Shown: positions 27,178-36,217 of the stretch, piece by piece
Layout: each line of letters starts with the position of its first letter
Position numbering within the stretch: position 1 is the first letter of the stretch
DNA from: Brevibacterium pigmentatum
GTDB lineage: Bacteria; Actinomycetota; Actinomycetes; Actinomycetales; Brevibacteriaceae
Length of the DNA: 64,000 bases
Direction: 5' to 3'
NCBI RefSeq assembly: GCF_011617465.1
Contig: NZ_CP050153.1
Location: forward strand, 3,038,001 to 3,102,000
The notes under the pieces: model-generated
Told to the model about the DNA's origin: nothing
Seen by the model: only the letters and a program-made list of their open reading frames with translations
The model's database searches: none
Program-made: the position numbers and the translations under genes

Positions 27178-28218
27178 TTGGAGAGCGTCCTGACCGTCGA
27201 ATCCCGCCTCGTCGAAGTCCTCGCCGCTGCTCGGCGACGCTCTCGAGTCCGCACCCAGCAGTACGAACAGCTCTGGGAAGCGCTGTCGAGGATGGCGTTG
27301 GGCGGAAAGATGATCAGGCCCCGCCTGCTCATCGATGCCCATGAGGGCCTGGGAGGCACGGCAACGCAGGCCGCGACGGACGCCGCCGGCGCGATGCAGC
27401 TGCTGCACATCGGCCTGATCATCCACGATGATGTCATCGACAACGACACCGTCCGGCGAGGAGAGATGAACATCACCGGTCAGTTCTCCTCCGAGGCCAT
27501 GCTCCTCGGAGCCACGAGCGCCGCAGCGCAGACGTGGGGGATCTCCTCGTCCCTGCTCGCCGGTGACCTCATGCTCAACGAGGCCCAGTCCCTCCTGGCG
27601 CGCCTCGACCTCGAGGCGCCGCGCAGACTCGCGATCCTCGACATCTACGATGAGACGATCGCCGAGAGCGTCGCTGGAGAACAGTCCGACGTGTGGCTGA
27701 GCCTCCACCTCGACGAGGCCGACTCCGGTGACGTGCTCACGATGATCGGACGCAAGACCGCCGCCTACTCATTCGAAGCCCCGCTGTCCATCGCCGCGGT
27801 CCTCGCCGGAAGCGACGACAGCCTGGTCGAGCGGCTGCGCGCCATCGGCCGCCGCATCGGCATCGTCTATCAGCTCAGGGACGATGTCCTCGGGCTCTTC
27901 GGCGATGAGCACGAGACCGGCAAATCCGTACTCAGCGACCTCCGAGAAGGCAAGGAGACCCTGCTCATCAACACGGCCCGAACCCATTCGGCCTGGTCCC
28001 AGGTCGCCCATCTCTTCGGCGATCGGGGCCTCGACGCCGAGGGTGGCCTCCGGCTGCGGCAGGCCATCGAGGAGTCCGGGGCGAGGGCATACGTCGAATC
28101 GATGATCGCCGAGCACTGCAAGACCATCGCCGGGCTCATCGCCGAGGCGGAGCTGCCGCAGGCGCTTGCCGGCAGACTCGCGGACCTCACCTCCGCCTGC
28201 AGTCTGAGGTGCGCATGA
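27178..28218 (+). CDS. crtE: Geranylgeranyl diphosphate synthase
   Basis: 346 residues. First Asp-rich motif DDVIDNDTVRRGE (Asp84/85/88); the second region is LRDDVLGLFGDEHETGKS. This type I polyprenyl synthase makes GGPP, the carotenoid precursor, from IPP and allylic diphosphates. The start must be a TTG at 27178: no ATG or GTG lies before the domain and a TGA stops the frame just upstream. No good Shine-Dalgarno is visible, so the mRNA may have a very short leader. It heads the operon crtE-P450-crtYc-crtYd-crtU. Confidence 0.93.
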   Translation: MESVLTVESRLVEVLAAARRRSRVRTQQYEQLWEALSRMALGGKMIRPRLLIDAHEGLGGTATQAATDAAGAMQLLHIGLIIHDDVIDNDTVRRGEMNITGQFSSEAMLLGATSAAAQTWGISSSLLAGDLMLNEAQSLLARLDLEAPRRLAILDIYDETIAESVAGEQSDVWLSLHLDEADSGDVLTMIGRKTAAYSFEAPLSIAAVLAGSDDSLVERLRAIGRRIGIVYQLRDDVLGLFGDEHETGKSVLSDLREGKETLLINTARTHSAWSQVAHLFGDRGLDAEGGLRLRQAIEESGARAYVESMIAEHCKTIAGLIAEAELPQALAGRLADLTSACSLRCA

Positions 28219-29465
28219 GCGGGGCCGATCGGTGTCGGCCGAGCCGACGGGCGGTGCCCAGCGATGAGCCGGCCGGTCCCCCGGTCGAGCAGGTGCATTT
28301 CGATCACGGTCCCGACCTCTGGCGCATCCGCTCCTTCGAGGCCGCCCGCCAGGTGCTGCGGGCCCGACACCTCACGACACAGGCCGGATTCACCGCAGAG
28401 CGGATCCCTCGCGGCGTCTTCCGTCGCCACCCGATCCTCATCTCCGACGGGGAGTCCCATGACTCGCAGCGCCGAGAGCTCGCCCGATTCTTCGCCCCCG
28501 CTGTGATCGCCGACAGGTACGGCGAGCGCATCGATGCTCTCGCGCAGGACACGGTCGGCCGGGTTGCCGAGACCGGCCGGTGCCGCCTCGACGAGGTGGC
28601 TCTGCACTTCTCCGTGGCCGTGACCTCCGAAGTCGTGGGACTGACCGAATCCTCCATCGCGGGCATGTCGCGGCGGCTCGAGGGATTCTTCACCCAGCCG
28701 CCGGTCGACCTCGCCGCCCCCGGTTGGGGCCGGACCCGGAAGCAGTGGCTGCAGGCCGCGGTCAACGGCCTCGTCCCGATCGTCCGGTTCTACCTCGCCG
28801 ACGTCCGACCGGCGCTTCGGGCCCGACGCCGCAGGCAGCGCGATGACGTCCTGTCCCATCTCATCGGGGCCGGACACAGCACGTCGGACATCCTCGTCGA
28901 GTGCGTCACCTACGGCACGGCCGGGATGGTCACCACCCGCGAATTCATCACCATGGCGTGCTGGCACCTGCTCTCAGACGGCGAGCTCGGGGCGGAGTAC
29001 CTCGCGGCCGACCGGCCTCGCCGGTTGGAGATCCTCGAGGAGATCATCCGCCTCGAACCGGTCGTCGGCCACCTCTTTCGACGCACTCAGGCCGACATCG
29101 AGGTCACGGCACCGGATCGCACCGTGACGATCCCCGCCGGGGACCTCATCGACGTCTGCGTCCGCGCGACGAACACCGATGAAGAGGCGATGGGACCCGA
29201 GCCGCATTCCCTGTGCCCCGTGCGACACACCACCGGAGCCGTCCCGGCGGTCGGCATGAGCTTCAGCGACGGTGCGCACAAGTGCCCGGGGCAGTCGCTG
29301 GCGCTGTTCGAGACCGATGCCCTCGTCCATCGCCTGCTCGACCGCGGCCCGCGACTGGTCGCCGAGCCGGAGATCGGCTGGGACAGCGTCATCTCTGGCT
29401 ACCGGCTGCGTGGACTCCAACTGGCCTTCGACGAGTGCTCCGGCCCGGAGAGGAGACTGTCGTGA
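28215..29465 (+). CDS. Cytochrome P450 of the carotenoid operon
   Basis: 416 residues, soluble bacterial type. Heme loop FSDGAHKCPGQ (thiolate Cys357), Glu276-x-x-Arg279 in the K helix, and AGMVTT (236-241) as the oxygen-activating I-helix motif are all intact. The ATG overlaps the crtE stop (ATGA), so it is an integral part of the pathway. B. linens makes 3-hydroxy- and 3,3'-dihydroxy-isorenieratene, and a P450 gene is known in its crt cluster; hydroxylation of the aromatic end ring is the natural hypothesis. No ferredoxin or reductase gene is adjacent. Confidence 0.92.
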   Translation: MSGADRCRPSRRAVPSDEPAGPPVEQVHFDHGPDLWRIRSFEAARQVLRARHLTTQAGFTAERIPRGVFRRHPILISDGESHDSQRRELARFFAPAVIADRYGERIDALAQDTVGRVAETGRCRLDEVALHFSVAVTSEVVGLTESSIAGMSRRLEGFFTQPPVDLAAPGWGRTRKQWLQAAVNGLVPIVRFYLADVRPALRARRRRQRDDVLSHLIGAGHSTSDILVECVTYGTAGMVTTREFITMACWHLLSDGELGAEYLAADRPRRLEILEEIIRLEPVVGHLFRRTQADIEVTAPDRTVTIPAGDLIDVCVRATNTDEEAMGPEPHSLCPVRHTTGAVPAVGMSFSDGAHKCPGQSLALFETDALVHRLLDRGPRLVAEPEIGWDSVISGYRLRGLQLAFDECSGPERRLS

Positions 29466-29893
29466 GCGCCTTCGAGTATCTGCTCCTCATGGGTGCCTGC
29501 GTCCTCATCACCCTGCCGCTGGAGCTGTTCTTCCGGGCTCGGGTGTACCGTCGGTGGAGAACCGTGCTGTGGGCGCTCGTGCCCGTCATCGTCGTCTTCT
29601 GCCTCTGGGACGTCGTCGCTATCGCCCGTGACCATTGGGTGTACAACCCGCGATTCGTCACCGGCATCCACCTCGGCAACCTGCCGCTCGAGGAGCTCGT
29701 GTTCTTCATCGTCATCCCCCTGTGCGCCCTGCTCAGCTATGAGGCGGTCGGCACGGTGCTCACGGCGGTGCGCAAGCGCACCCGGCCGGGAAGCCTGCCC
29801 CGGCAGGACAGTCCACCCCGGCCCGCAATCCAGTCCCGGCCACACGAGCGCACCGACCGGCCGCCCGAATCCGAAGGAGGCGGCGAACGATGA
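29462..29893 (+). CDS. crtYc: Lycopene beta-cyclase subunit CrtYc
   Basis: 143 residues, three hydrophobic helices. LWDVVAIARDHWVYNPRFVTG followed by LGNLPLEELVFFIVIPLC contains the PLEE motif conserved in heterodimeric (CrtYc/CrtYd) cyclases of Gram-positive bacteria. The last 35 residues are a Pro/Arg-rich hydrophilic tail not needed for the fold. The GTG start overlaps the P450 stop. It acts with CrtYd in the membrane to turn lycopene into beta-carotene. Confidence 0.92.
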   Translation: MSAFEYLLLMGACVLITLPLELFFRARVYRRWRTVLWALVPVIVVFCLWDVVAIARDHWVYNPRFVTGIHLGNLPLEELVFFIVIPLCALLSYEAVGTVLTAVRKRTRPGSLPRQDSPPRPAIQSRPHERTDRPPESEGGGER

Positions 29894-30228
29894 GCGTGCC
29901 CGAGTACACGATCATGACCGTCGTCGGAATGATCCTCGTCGTCGGCCTCGAGCTGTTCGTCTTCCGCTCAGGCATCTTCCGCCGGGCGAAGTACTGGGCG
30001 GCGCTGAGCATCTGCCTGGTCTTCCAGTGCTTCGTCGACGGCTGGCTGACGAAGCTCTCTGACCCCATCGTCATCTACAATCCGCAGGGTCTGAGTGGTA
30101 TCCGGTTCCCGTGGGACATCCCGATCGAGGACTTCGGCTTCGGCTTCGCCATGATCACCGCCGTCCTCATGCTCTGGCAGTGGCGCCTGGACAGGCACGC
30201 TGCATCCACCGGAGAGGAGAGCACATGA
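29890..30228 (+). CDS. crtYd: Lycopene beta-cyclase subunit CrtYd
   Basis: 112 residues, three hydrophobic helices. SDPIVIYNPQGLSGIRFPWD followed by IPIEDFGFGFAMIT is the second-subunit counterpart of the CrtYc motif, with PIED as the acidic site. The start overlaps the crtYc stop (ATGA) and the stop overlaps the crtU start in the same way, so subunit production is coupled. Confidence 0.92.
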   Translation: MSVPEYTIMTVVGMILVVGLELFVFRSGIFRRAKYWAALSICLVFQCFVDGWLTKLSDPIVIYNPQGLSGIRFPWDIPIEDFGFGFAMITAVLMLWQWRLDRHAASTGEEST

Positions 30229-31889
30229 ACCGCCGCGCCTCCCAGCTACGCCCCCGCGACCGGCACGCGATCCTCAACCCCTCCCACCCGGGGCGTCCGC
30301 GTCTGCTGCGGCCCAAGCGGGTGACCGTCGTCGGCGGCGGCATCGCCGGACTGGCCGCGGCCGCGGTCCTCGCCGAGCACGGCGTGAGTGTGCACCTGGT
30401 CGAGGCCGAATCCAGCCTCGGTGGACGGGTCCGGGCCTGGAGCCTCGACGGGGACCGGTCGATGAGCCGCGGATTCCATGCCTTCTTCCGCCAGTACTAC
30501 AATCTCCGCAGCCTGCTCGCACGCGCCGATCCCGGCCTGGACCGTCTGGTCCCGGTCACGGACTATCCACTCGTGGGTCGGAACGGTCTGCGCGACTCCT
30601 TCGCCCGGATTCCTCGGACTCCCCCGCTCAGTCTCGCGGGATTCGTGCTCACCAGCCCGTCCTTCCCGCTGCGTGGTCTGGCCGACGTCGACCTGACGAC
30701 GGCATTCGAACTCATCGACGTCGACTTCCCGGACTCCTATCGACGCTACGACGGAGAGTCGGCCGAGCAGTTCCTCGACCGGCTGCGGTTCCCGGTCGGG
30801 GCGCGGCATCTCGCGCTCGAGGTCTTCGCCCGCTCTTTCTTCGCTCACCCTGCGGACTTCTCCGCCGGGGAGCTCGTCGCGATGTTCCACACGTACTTCA
30901 CGGGCTCCGCCGAAGGGCTGCTCTTCGACGTCCCCGACGACGACTACGACACCGCACTGTGGTCGCCCCTGAGCGAATACCTCGCCGAGGCTGGGGTGCG
31001 GATCGAGACCGACACCGCGGTCACCGCGCTCCGCCCACGGGACAGTGCGGGCAGGTGGCGCGCCGAGACGACGAGCGGGACGCTCGAGAGCGATGCGCTC
31101 GTGCTCGCCGCTGATCCGCGGAGCACTCGGACGCTGCTGGCCGGACTCGAGGACTCGGTCGACACCGACGCGCTCGGACACGCACCCGGGTCACCGGCCG
31201 CAGGCACGGGAGCTCGCGAGCGGTGGCTGAGCAGCGTCACCTCGCAGCGGAACGCCCCGCCGTTCGCGGTGCTGAGATTGTGGCTGGAAGACGAGGTGGA
31301 TCCGAGCCGACCGGCTTTCCTCGGCACGACCGGCTATGCGCTGCTCGACAACATCTCGGTCCTCGAACGCTTCGAGGCCGGGGCGGAGAGGTGGCGGCAT
31401 ACGCACGGCGGCTCTGTCGTCGAACTCCACGCCTATGCGCTCGGCACCGCTCATCGGGGCGGCACGCGAGCGATGTTCGAGTCCGAAGCCGTCGACCGGG
31501 AAGCCGTGACACGCCAACTGCTGGCCGACCTCCACGCTGTCTACCCAGAGACAGCCGACATCGCCATCACCGCCCAGGAGCTGCTCATCGCAGACGACTG
31601 CGCTCTCGCCGACACGCGGGCGTACAACGACCGCCCCGGCGTCACCACCGCGTTTCCCGGACTGGTGCTCGCCGGGGATTCGATCCGCTGTGAGGCACCT
31701 GTGGCGCTCATGGAACGCGCGGCGACGACGGGGTTCATGGCCGCGAACGAACTGCTCGCCGGTTGGCGGGTGGAGGGAACCGAGATCTGGTCGCCGCCTC
31801 GGCGCGGTCTGCTCCGCCGGGGTCTCCTCGGCGCACTGCGCAGGAGTGGGGCAACGGGGCCCAGGCGAGGAGCAGGCACCGGGCGCTGA
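30225..31889 (+). CDS. crtU: Carotene desaturase/methyltransferase CrtU
   Basis: 554 residues. FAD-binding VTVVGGGIAGLAAAAVLAE with VHLVEAESSLGGRVR at about 31-70; the C-terminal flavin block is PGLVLAGDSIRCEAPVALME. SRGFHAFFRQYYNLR is characteristic of CrtU, which converts the beta-ionone rings of beta-carotene to aromatic chi-rings (isorenieratene) by desaturation and methyl shift. It is the last gene of the plus-strand operon and ends 18 bases from the convergent crtI stop. Confidence 0.93.
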   Translation: MNRRASQLRPRDRHAILNPSHPGRPRLLRPKRVTVVGGGIAGLAAAAVLAEHGVSVHLVEAESSLGGRVRAWSLDGDRSMSRGFHAFFRQYYNLRSLLARADPGLDRLVPVTDYPLVGRNGLRDSFARIPRTPPLSLAGFVLTSPSFPLRGLADVDLTTAFELIDVDFPDSYRRYDGESAEQFLDRLRFPVGARHLALEVFARSFFAHPADFSAGELVAMFHTYFTGSAEGLLFDVPDDDYDTALWSPLSEYLAEAGVRIETDTAVTALRPRDSAGRWRAETTSGTLESDALVLAADPRSTRTLLAGLEDSVDTDALGHAPGSPAAGTGARERWLSSVTSQRNAPPFAVLRLWLEDEVDPSRPAFLGTTGYALLDNISVLERFEAGAERWRHTHGGSVVELHAYALGTAHRGGTRAMFESEAVDREAVTRQLLADLHAVYPETADIAITAQELLIADDCALADTRAYNDRPGVTTAFPGLVLAGDSIRCEAPVALMERAATTGFMAANELLAGWRVEGTEIWSPPRRGLLRRGLLGALRRSGATGPRRGAGTGR

Positions 31890-31907
31890 CCGCCGCCCCC
31901 AAGTCCC

Positions 31908-33548
31908 TCACGGTGCAGGGATCGGCAGTGGTCCCGGGCTGGAGTCTCCGCGGAGGCGTTTGAGGACGAGCTCGGCGCTGATGAGGCACATCGGCACGCC
32001 GACCCCGGGCGCCGTCGTGGCACCGGCATAGAACAGCCCGTCGACTGCCTTCGAAGAGTTCTGCCGGCGGAACATCGCGCTCTGGCGCAGCGTGTGCGCG
32101 GGCCCCAGCATCCCGCCGAGCCAGGAGTTGAAGTCCTCGGCGAAGTCCGTCGGTCCCAGCGTCCTGCGCACTCTGATGCGCCGGCGCAGGTCGGGGATGT
32201 CGGCCCATCGGGCGATCTGGTCGATCGCACGATCGGCGGCCGCTTCGATCCGCGGATCTCCTGCCCCGTCGTCTCCCCCGGCTCCGAGCCCTGCATCGGC
32301 GGGGACGGGGATGAGGAGGAAGAGATTCTCGTGCCCGGGCGGAGCGACGGTGGGATCGGTGGCGCTGGGACGGCAGGCATAGATCGAGGCCGGTGAGGGG
32401 ATCTTCTGCGTGGACCCGAAGATCGCGTCGAAGTTCGACTCCCAGTCCTCGGTGAAGAACAGCGAATGATGCGGCAGCGCCTCGAGCTCGCCCTCGATGC
32501 CGAGGAAGACGAGCACCGCCCCGGGGCCGCTCGTCACTGACGACCAGGAGCGTTCCGGGAAGCTCTGGTCCTCGGGGCCGAGCAGCTGCGTCTCCGTGTG
32601 GTGGAGGTCGGCGGCGGAGACGATGACGTCGGCGGAATGCGTGCGTGTGCGTCCAGCGCCATCGGTCCAACGCAGACCGGTTGCCCGGCGTCCGGTCCGT
32701 CCGGGGCCGGGTGCTGCCTCGGTGTCGATGTGCGTGACATCGGCTCCTGTGTGCAGGCGCACCCCGGAGCGTTCGGCCAGCCGGACGAGGGCGTCGATGA
32801 TCGTATGGAACCCGCCCATGGGGTAACTGACACCTTGGTCGAGGTCGAGGGTGCTCATGAGGTGGTAGATCGCCGGTGCCCGTCGCGGGTCGGTGCCGAG
32901 GAAGATCGCGGGGTATTGGAGGATCTGGCGCAGCACCGGATCGTGGAACGATGCGTTCGCGAAGTCGGTCAGAGAGGTCCCCAACTGCCGGAACAGTGTC
33001 GGCAGCGCGCCGAGGATGTCCCGATGGAGCAGGGACCGTGGCGAGGTGAAGGGGTTGTAGAGGAAGTGGGCGAGCGCGAGTTCCTTTGTGCGCGCGGCCG
33101 AGACGAGGTAGTCGTCGAGGGAACCTCCCGTGCCTCGCTCGACGCTTTCGAAGATCGCCCGCACCCGGGACCTGCCCTGCGGGATCGTCAGTTCTCGCGT
33201 GCGCCCCGGGGCGCCCGTGCTCTCATCGACCGGCCCCGGTGGGCTGAATACGGTGTAGCCGGGATCGAGCATGCGGAGGTCGAGTTCGGCCTCGGCGCTG
33301 GTGCCGGCGAGAGCGAAGAAGTGTTCGAAGACCTCGGGCATGAGATACCAAGAGGGCCCGGTGTCGAAACGGAAGCCCTCACGCTCGAACACGCCGATGC
33401 GCCCGCCGAGTTCGCTGTTCTTCTCGAACAGGTCAACCGAGTGGCCTTCGCGGGCGAGGAGGATAGCTGTGGCCAGCCCGGCGGCTCCCCCGCCGATGAT
33501 GCCGGTGCGCGGGCTGCTGACGGCACCGGAGCCGCTCCGCCGGTTCAC
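31908..33548 (-). CDS. crtI: Phytoene desaturase
   Basis: 546 residues. N-terminal FAD loop GIIGGGAAGLATAILLAREG plus DLFEKNSELGGRIG, and the C-terminal signature LFYAGATTAPGVGVPMCLIS are those of bacterial CrtI, which desaturates phytoene to lycopene. The start is a GTG in a GTGA overlap with the crtB stop; a longer in-frame form would run antisense-like through crtB and is rejected. Transcribed from the crtB promoter, converging on crtU. Confidence 0.94.
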   Translation of the reverse strand: MNRRSGSGAVSSPRTGIIGGGAAGLATAILLAREGHSVDLFEKNSELGGRIGVFEREGFRFDTGPSWYLMPEVFEHFFALAGTSAEAELDLRMLDPGYTVFSPPGPVDESTGAPGRTRELTIPQGRSRVRAIFESVERGTGGSLDDYLVSAARTKELALAHFLYNPFTSPRSLLHRDILGALPTLFRQLGTSLTDFANASFHDPVLRQILQYPAIFLGTDPRRAPAIYHLMSTLDLDQGVSYPMGGFHTIIDALVRLAERSGVRLHTGADVTHIDTEAAPGPGRTGRRATGLRWTDGAGRTRTHSADVIVSAADLHHTETQLLGPEDQSFPERSWSSVTSGPGAVLVFLGIEGELEALPHHSLFFTEDWESNFDAIFGSTQKIPSPASIYACRPSATDPTVAPPGHENLFLLIPVPADAGLGAGGDDGAGDPRIEAAADRAIDQIARWADIPDLRRRIRVRRTLGPTDFAEDFNSWLGGMLGPAHTLRQSAMFRRQNSSKAVDGLFYAGATTAPGVGVPMCLISAELVLKRLRGDSSPGPLPIPAP

Positions 33549-34477
33549 TTCCGACCTTCGCGGGCTGAAGTCATGACTGCGTGGGCTGTCAGTCGAGCCT
33601 TCACGGCGCTCGGGACCCGCACCCGATGTCGGTAGAGCTCGGCGACGGGAGTAGAGGCAATCCTCTCGGTGAGCGCGGTGAAGAGCGCGCAGGCGCAGCG
33701 GACCGCAGTGCGCGCGTCCTTCGGCAGTCCGGTGATGGCATCCTGCGCGGCGTCGAGCTGCTGCCGGATCGTGTTCACCCATTCGGCTTTCTCAGCCTCG
33801 GTGAGTCGGTGTCCCGAGGTGAGGTAGCTGCGGCCGAGGCGCTGATCATCATCGGCCAGGTCGCGCAGGAAGTTGACATTCTGGAACGCCGCTCCCAGCT
33901 GCCGTGCCCCGTACTCGAGCCGGGCGACCTCGGCGGGGGTGCGGTCGAGATCGATGAGGAAGACCTTGAGGCACATGAGTCCGACGACCTCGGCGGACCC
34001 GAAGACGTACTCGGCATGTTCCTTCGCGTCGAAGCCGCGGACCGGCGACGCGGTCGCCGCCTCGGTCCTACGACCGGAACCGGCGTCCGCGGATTCCAGG
34101 TCTGCCCGCATGGAGGCGAAGAACGGGTCGATGAGCTCGGAGTCGATGCCTGCTGCGCGAGCGGTCCGGGCGAAGGCATGGATGACGAGGTTGTCACTGA
34201 TGCCGTTGCGCAGCGCCGCGTGGGTGGCGGATGCGAACCGGTCCAGCATCTCCCGCTGCTCGGCCTCGTCAAGCCCTGCTTCGAGGGCCAGGCCATCGAC
34301 AATCTCATCGGCAATGCGGACCAGGGCGTAGATATTGCGGATATGGTGCCGGTTTCTGGCTCCGAGCAGTCTGACCGCAAGACCGAAAGAGGTCGAATAG
34401 CTCGCGATCACGGCCCTGGACGCATCCTCGGCGGTGCGCGTGTAGAGCTCATCGATGGTGCTGCTTCGCCGCGTCAT
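33545..34477 (-). CDS. crtB: Phytoene synthase
   Basis: 310 residues. The two Asp-rich motifs of squalene/phytoene synthases are present: ALVRIADEIVDG and NFLRDLADDDQRLGRSYL. It joins two GGPP to phytoene. It leads the crtB-crtI unit. The ATG has no clear Shine-Dalgarno; instead a palindrome lies 5 bases upstream, suggesting a very short leader under repressor control. Confidence 0.94.
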   Translation of the reverse strand: MTRRSSTIDELYTRTAEDASRAVIASYSTSFGLAVRLLGARNRHHIRNIYALVRIADEIVDGLALEAGLDEAEQREMLDRFASATHAALRNGISDNLVIHAFARTARAAGIDSELIDPFFASMRADLESADAGSGRRTEAATASPVRGFDAKEHAEYVFGSAEVVGLMCLKVFLIDLDRTPAEVARLEYGARQLGAAFQNVNFLRDLADDDQRLGRSYLTSGHRLTEAEKAEWVNTIRQQLDAAQDAITGLPKDARTAVRCACALFTALTERIASTPVAELYRHRVRVPSAVKARLTAHAVMTSAREGRK

Positions 34478-34482
34478 GTTCG

Positions 34483-34495
34483 TTAGCTTAGCTAA
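34483..34495. promoter_or_regulatory. Palindrome in front of crtB, candidate regulator site
   Basis: TTAGCT-T-AGCTAA, perfect 6-bp arms around one base, 5 bases upstream of the crtB start codon. It shares TTAG/CTAA half-sites with the crtE-crtR intergenic region. A bound repressor here would block transcription start or ribosome loading. Confidence 0.45.
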
Positions 34496-34540
34496 ATATC
34501 TGCCAAGTAAGCGAATCTTCGCTCGGGCGGCGTCGCGGTG

Positions 34541-34699
34541 TCATTCGAGGACGAGGCAGAAGGGACGCCCGATCAGGTCGGCGTAGACGCGGAAGCTCGG
34601 ATGCTCGTCCGAATCGTCGAGCAGCCTCCCGCCGGCGTCGATCATCGTGATCCTTCCTTCCTCACCGAAGTGCAGGGAATGCTGTGGCCGTGACCGCAT
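34541..34699 (-). CDS. Small hypothetical protein
   Basis: 52 residues from an ATG at 34699, ending DLIGRPFCLVLE. It has a coherent composition (FGEEGRITMIDAGGRLLDD) and lies in the otherwise empty space between crtB and the transposase-like gene. There is no clear Shine-Dalgarno; a start further upstream at a GTG is possible. No family recognised. Confidence 0.4.
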   Translation of the reverse strand: MRSRPQHSLHFGEEGRITMIDAGGRLLDDSDEHPSFRVYADLIGRPFCLVLE

Positions 34700-34938
34700 T
34701 GTCCATGTGGTCACGCTAGGCGCCGGGACTCGACAGCGACAAGACCCCTCGGCGCCCAATGCAAACCCCCGCTTTGCCGTTGCGAGGACCGAGGTTGAGG
34801 ATTCCCGAGGTCGCTCGGGTCACCTAGACGAAACCCGCGGATCTGTAAAGACCCTTCCACAGAAACGTCGCCCTCAATAGCGTCTCTGGCACAACGGGAG
34901 TCCCGGTGGCTCCCCGATCCGATTCGGAGGATGACATC

Positions 34939-36075
34939 ATGACTTCACCCATCCAACTAGCCCGCACCTACGCTCGCTCCTATGAGGCGTCGTCGCGCAA
35001 GGGCAAGGGCACGATCCTCGACACGCTCACGGAGGCGACCGGGTGGACACGCGATCACGCGCGCCACCAACTGCGCAGCCAGTTCCACCAGATCAGAGCC
35101 GGGGTCTCCCTCGACGCTGTCGTCGACCGCCGTCGCCTCAAGCCGAAGAAGTTCTCCTCTCGTGCCCAGCGGGCTCTCGAACTCGTGTGGAAGTCCTCCG
35201 GCCGCCCCTGCGGCAAGTACCTCGAGGCGGCGATGGCCGACTGCCTCGACTCCCTGGAGCGGCACGGTCACCTCCGTGAGGGACGGCACGGCTATTCGCC
35301 CTCGGTGCGAAGGGAACTCCTCGACATCTCCGCGGCGACGATCGATCGGTACCTGCGCGGTGCCAAGGCCGGCGACCAGGACGATTCGTGGCTGACCGGC
35401 ACCGGGGCGGGGATGCGTGCTTCCCTCCCGCGGCAGCGCATGCGTTCGCTCCTCGAGCCCGAACCCGGCTACTTCCTCGTCGAACTGCTGACGGTCACGA
35501 CACTGACCGACGAGGACTGCGTCACAGTGACATTCACCGACGTGGAGATCGGGTGGGTGCACACGAGGACCTTCGCCCCCGGCACGCAAGTGGTCGACAT
35601 GCTCGCGCAGATGGTGCGCGCGGTGCCTTTCATCGTCACCGGAATCCTGTTGCCACCGGCGGTCCCGGACAGCGCCATCGAGAAGTGGGCAGAGGACAAC
35701 CTCATCGAAGTCCACTGCATGAGCGATCTCCGACAAGGGTCTCGCGTACCCGATCGGACGTTCAGCGGCCTCAACCTCCCGCTCGGCACGCCGCACGACA
35801 TCGATGCCGCGGTCGCGAGAGTCAACCAGCTGTGGTCGGCCCTGGCCGACCGCCTCAATTACTTCATGCCTGTCAAGAACCCCGTGGGCTGGCGCCTCTC
35901 TCCTGCAGGAGAGCGTCGACGCGAATACGATCGTCCGGACACGCCGGTCTCCCGACTCATCGCATCCGGCATCCTCTGCCCCGAACAGACTCGGGAACTG
36001 ATCGAGAAGAGTCAGGGACTCGACATCGCCGGGCTCACCGCACGCGTCGAGGAGCTGAAGTCGACTCTGCGGTGA
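34939..36075 (+). CDS. Transposase/integrase-derived protein without catalytic DDE residues
   Basis: 378 residues from an ATG with GGAGG 8 bases upstream. The N-terminus (GTILDTLTEATGWTRDHARH) is the helix-turn-helix of ISNCY-type transposases, and the C-terminus (NQLWSALADRLNYFMPVKNP; YDRPDTPVSRLIASG) is the matching tail. In between, the integrase core fold can be followed, but the places of the acidic triad read VELLTV (about 181-186, Asp expected), GILLPPAVPDS (235-245, Asp-Asn-Gly expected) and RQGSRVPDRTF (Glu expected). The frame is intact and well expressed-looking, so it is probably a domesticated DNA-binding protein rather than a pseudogene. No terminal repeats were found. Confidence 0.75.
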   Translation: MTSPIQLARTYARSYEASSRKGKGTILDTLTEATGWTRDHARHQLRSQFHQIRAGVSLDAVVDRRRLKPKKFSSRAQRALELVWKSSGRPCGKYLEAAMADCLDSLERHGHLREGRHGYSPSVRRELLDISAATIDRYLRGAKAGDQDDSWLTGTGAGMRASLPRQRMRSLLEPEPGYFLVELLTVTTLTDEDCVTVTFTDVEIGWVHTRTFAPGTQVVDMLAQMVRAVPFIVTGILLPPAVPDSAIEKWAEDNLIEVHCMSDLRQGSRVPDRTFSGLNLPLGTPHDIDAAVARVNQLWSALADRLNYFMPVKNPVGWRLSPAGERRREYDRPDTPVSRLIASGILCPEQTRELIEKSQGLDIAGLTARVEELKSTLR

Positions 36076-36217
36076 AGGGACACTTCGCCGCCAGGTCCGG
36101 CGGTAGGCGACGAGAAACGGCCGTCGGAGGCCATTGACGAAGATCCCGACATGGACGAATACTGAAGACAGCCATCCCAGGGTCGACACCTGAGACACGA
36201 TTGGAGTGGCATCTCTG

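Noticed and set aside
33549-33782. 78-codon extension of crtI into crtB
   Set aside because: The GTG in the GTGA overlap with the crtB stop gives the standard CrtI N-terminus; the extension is low-complexity Arg/His.
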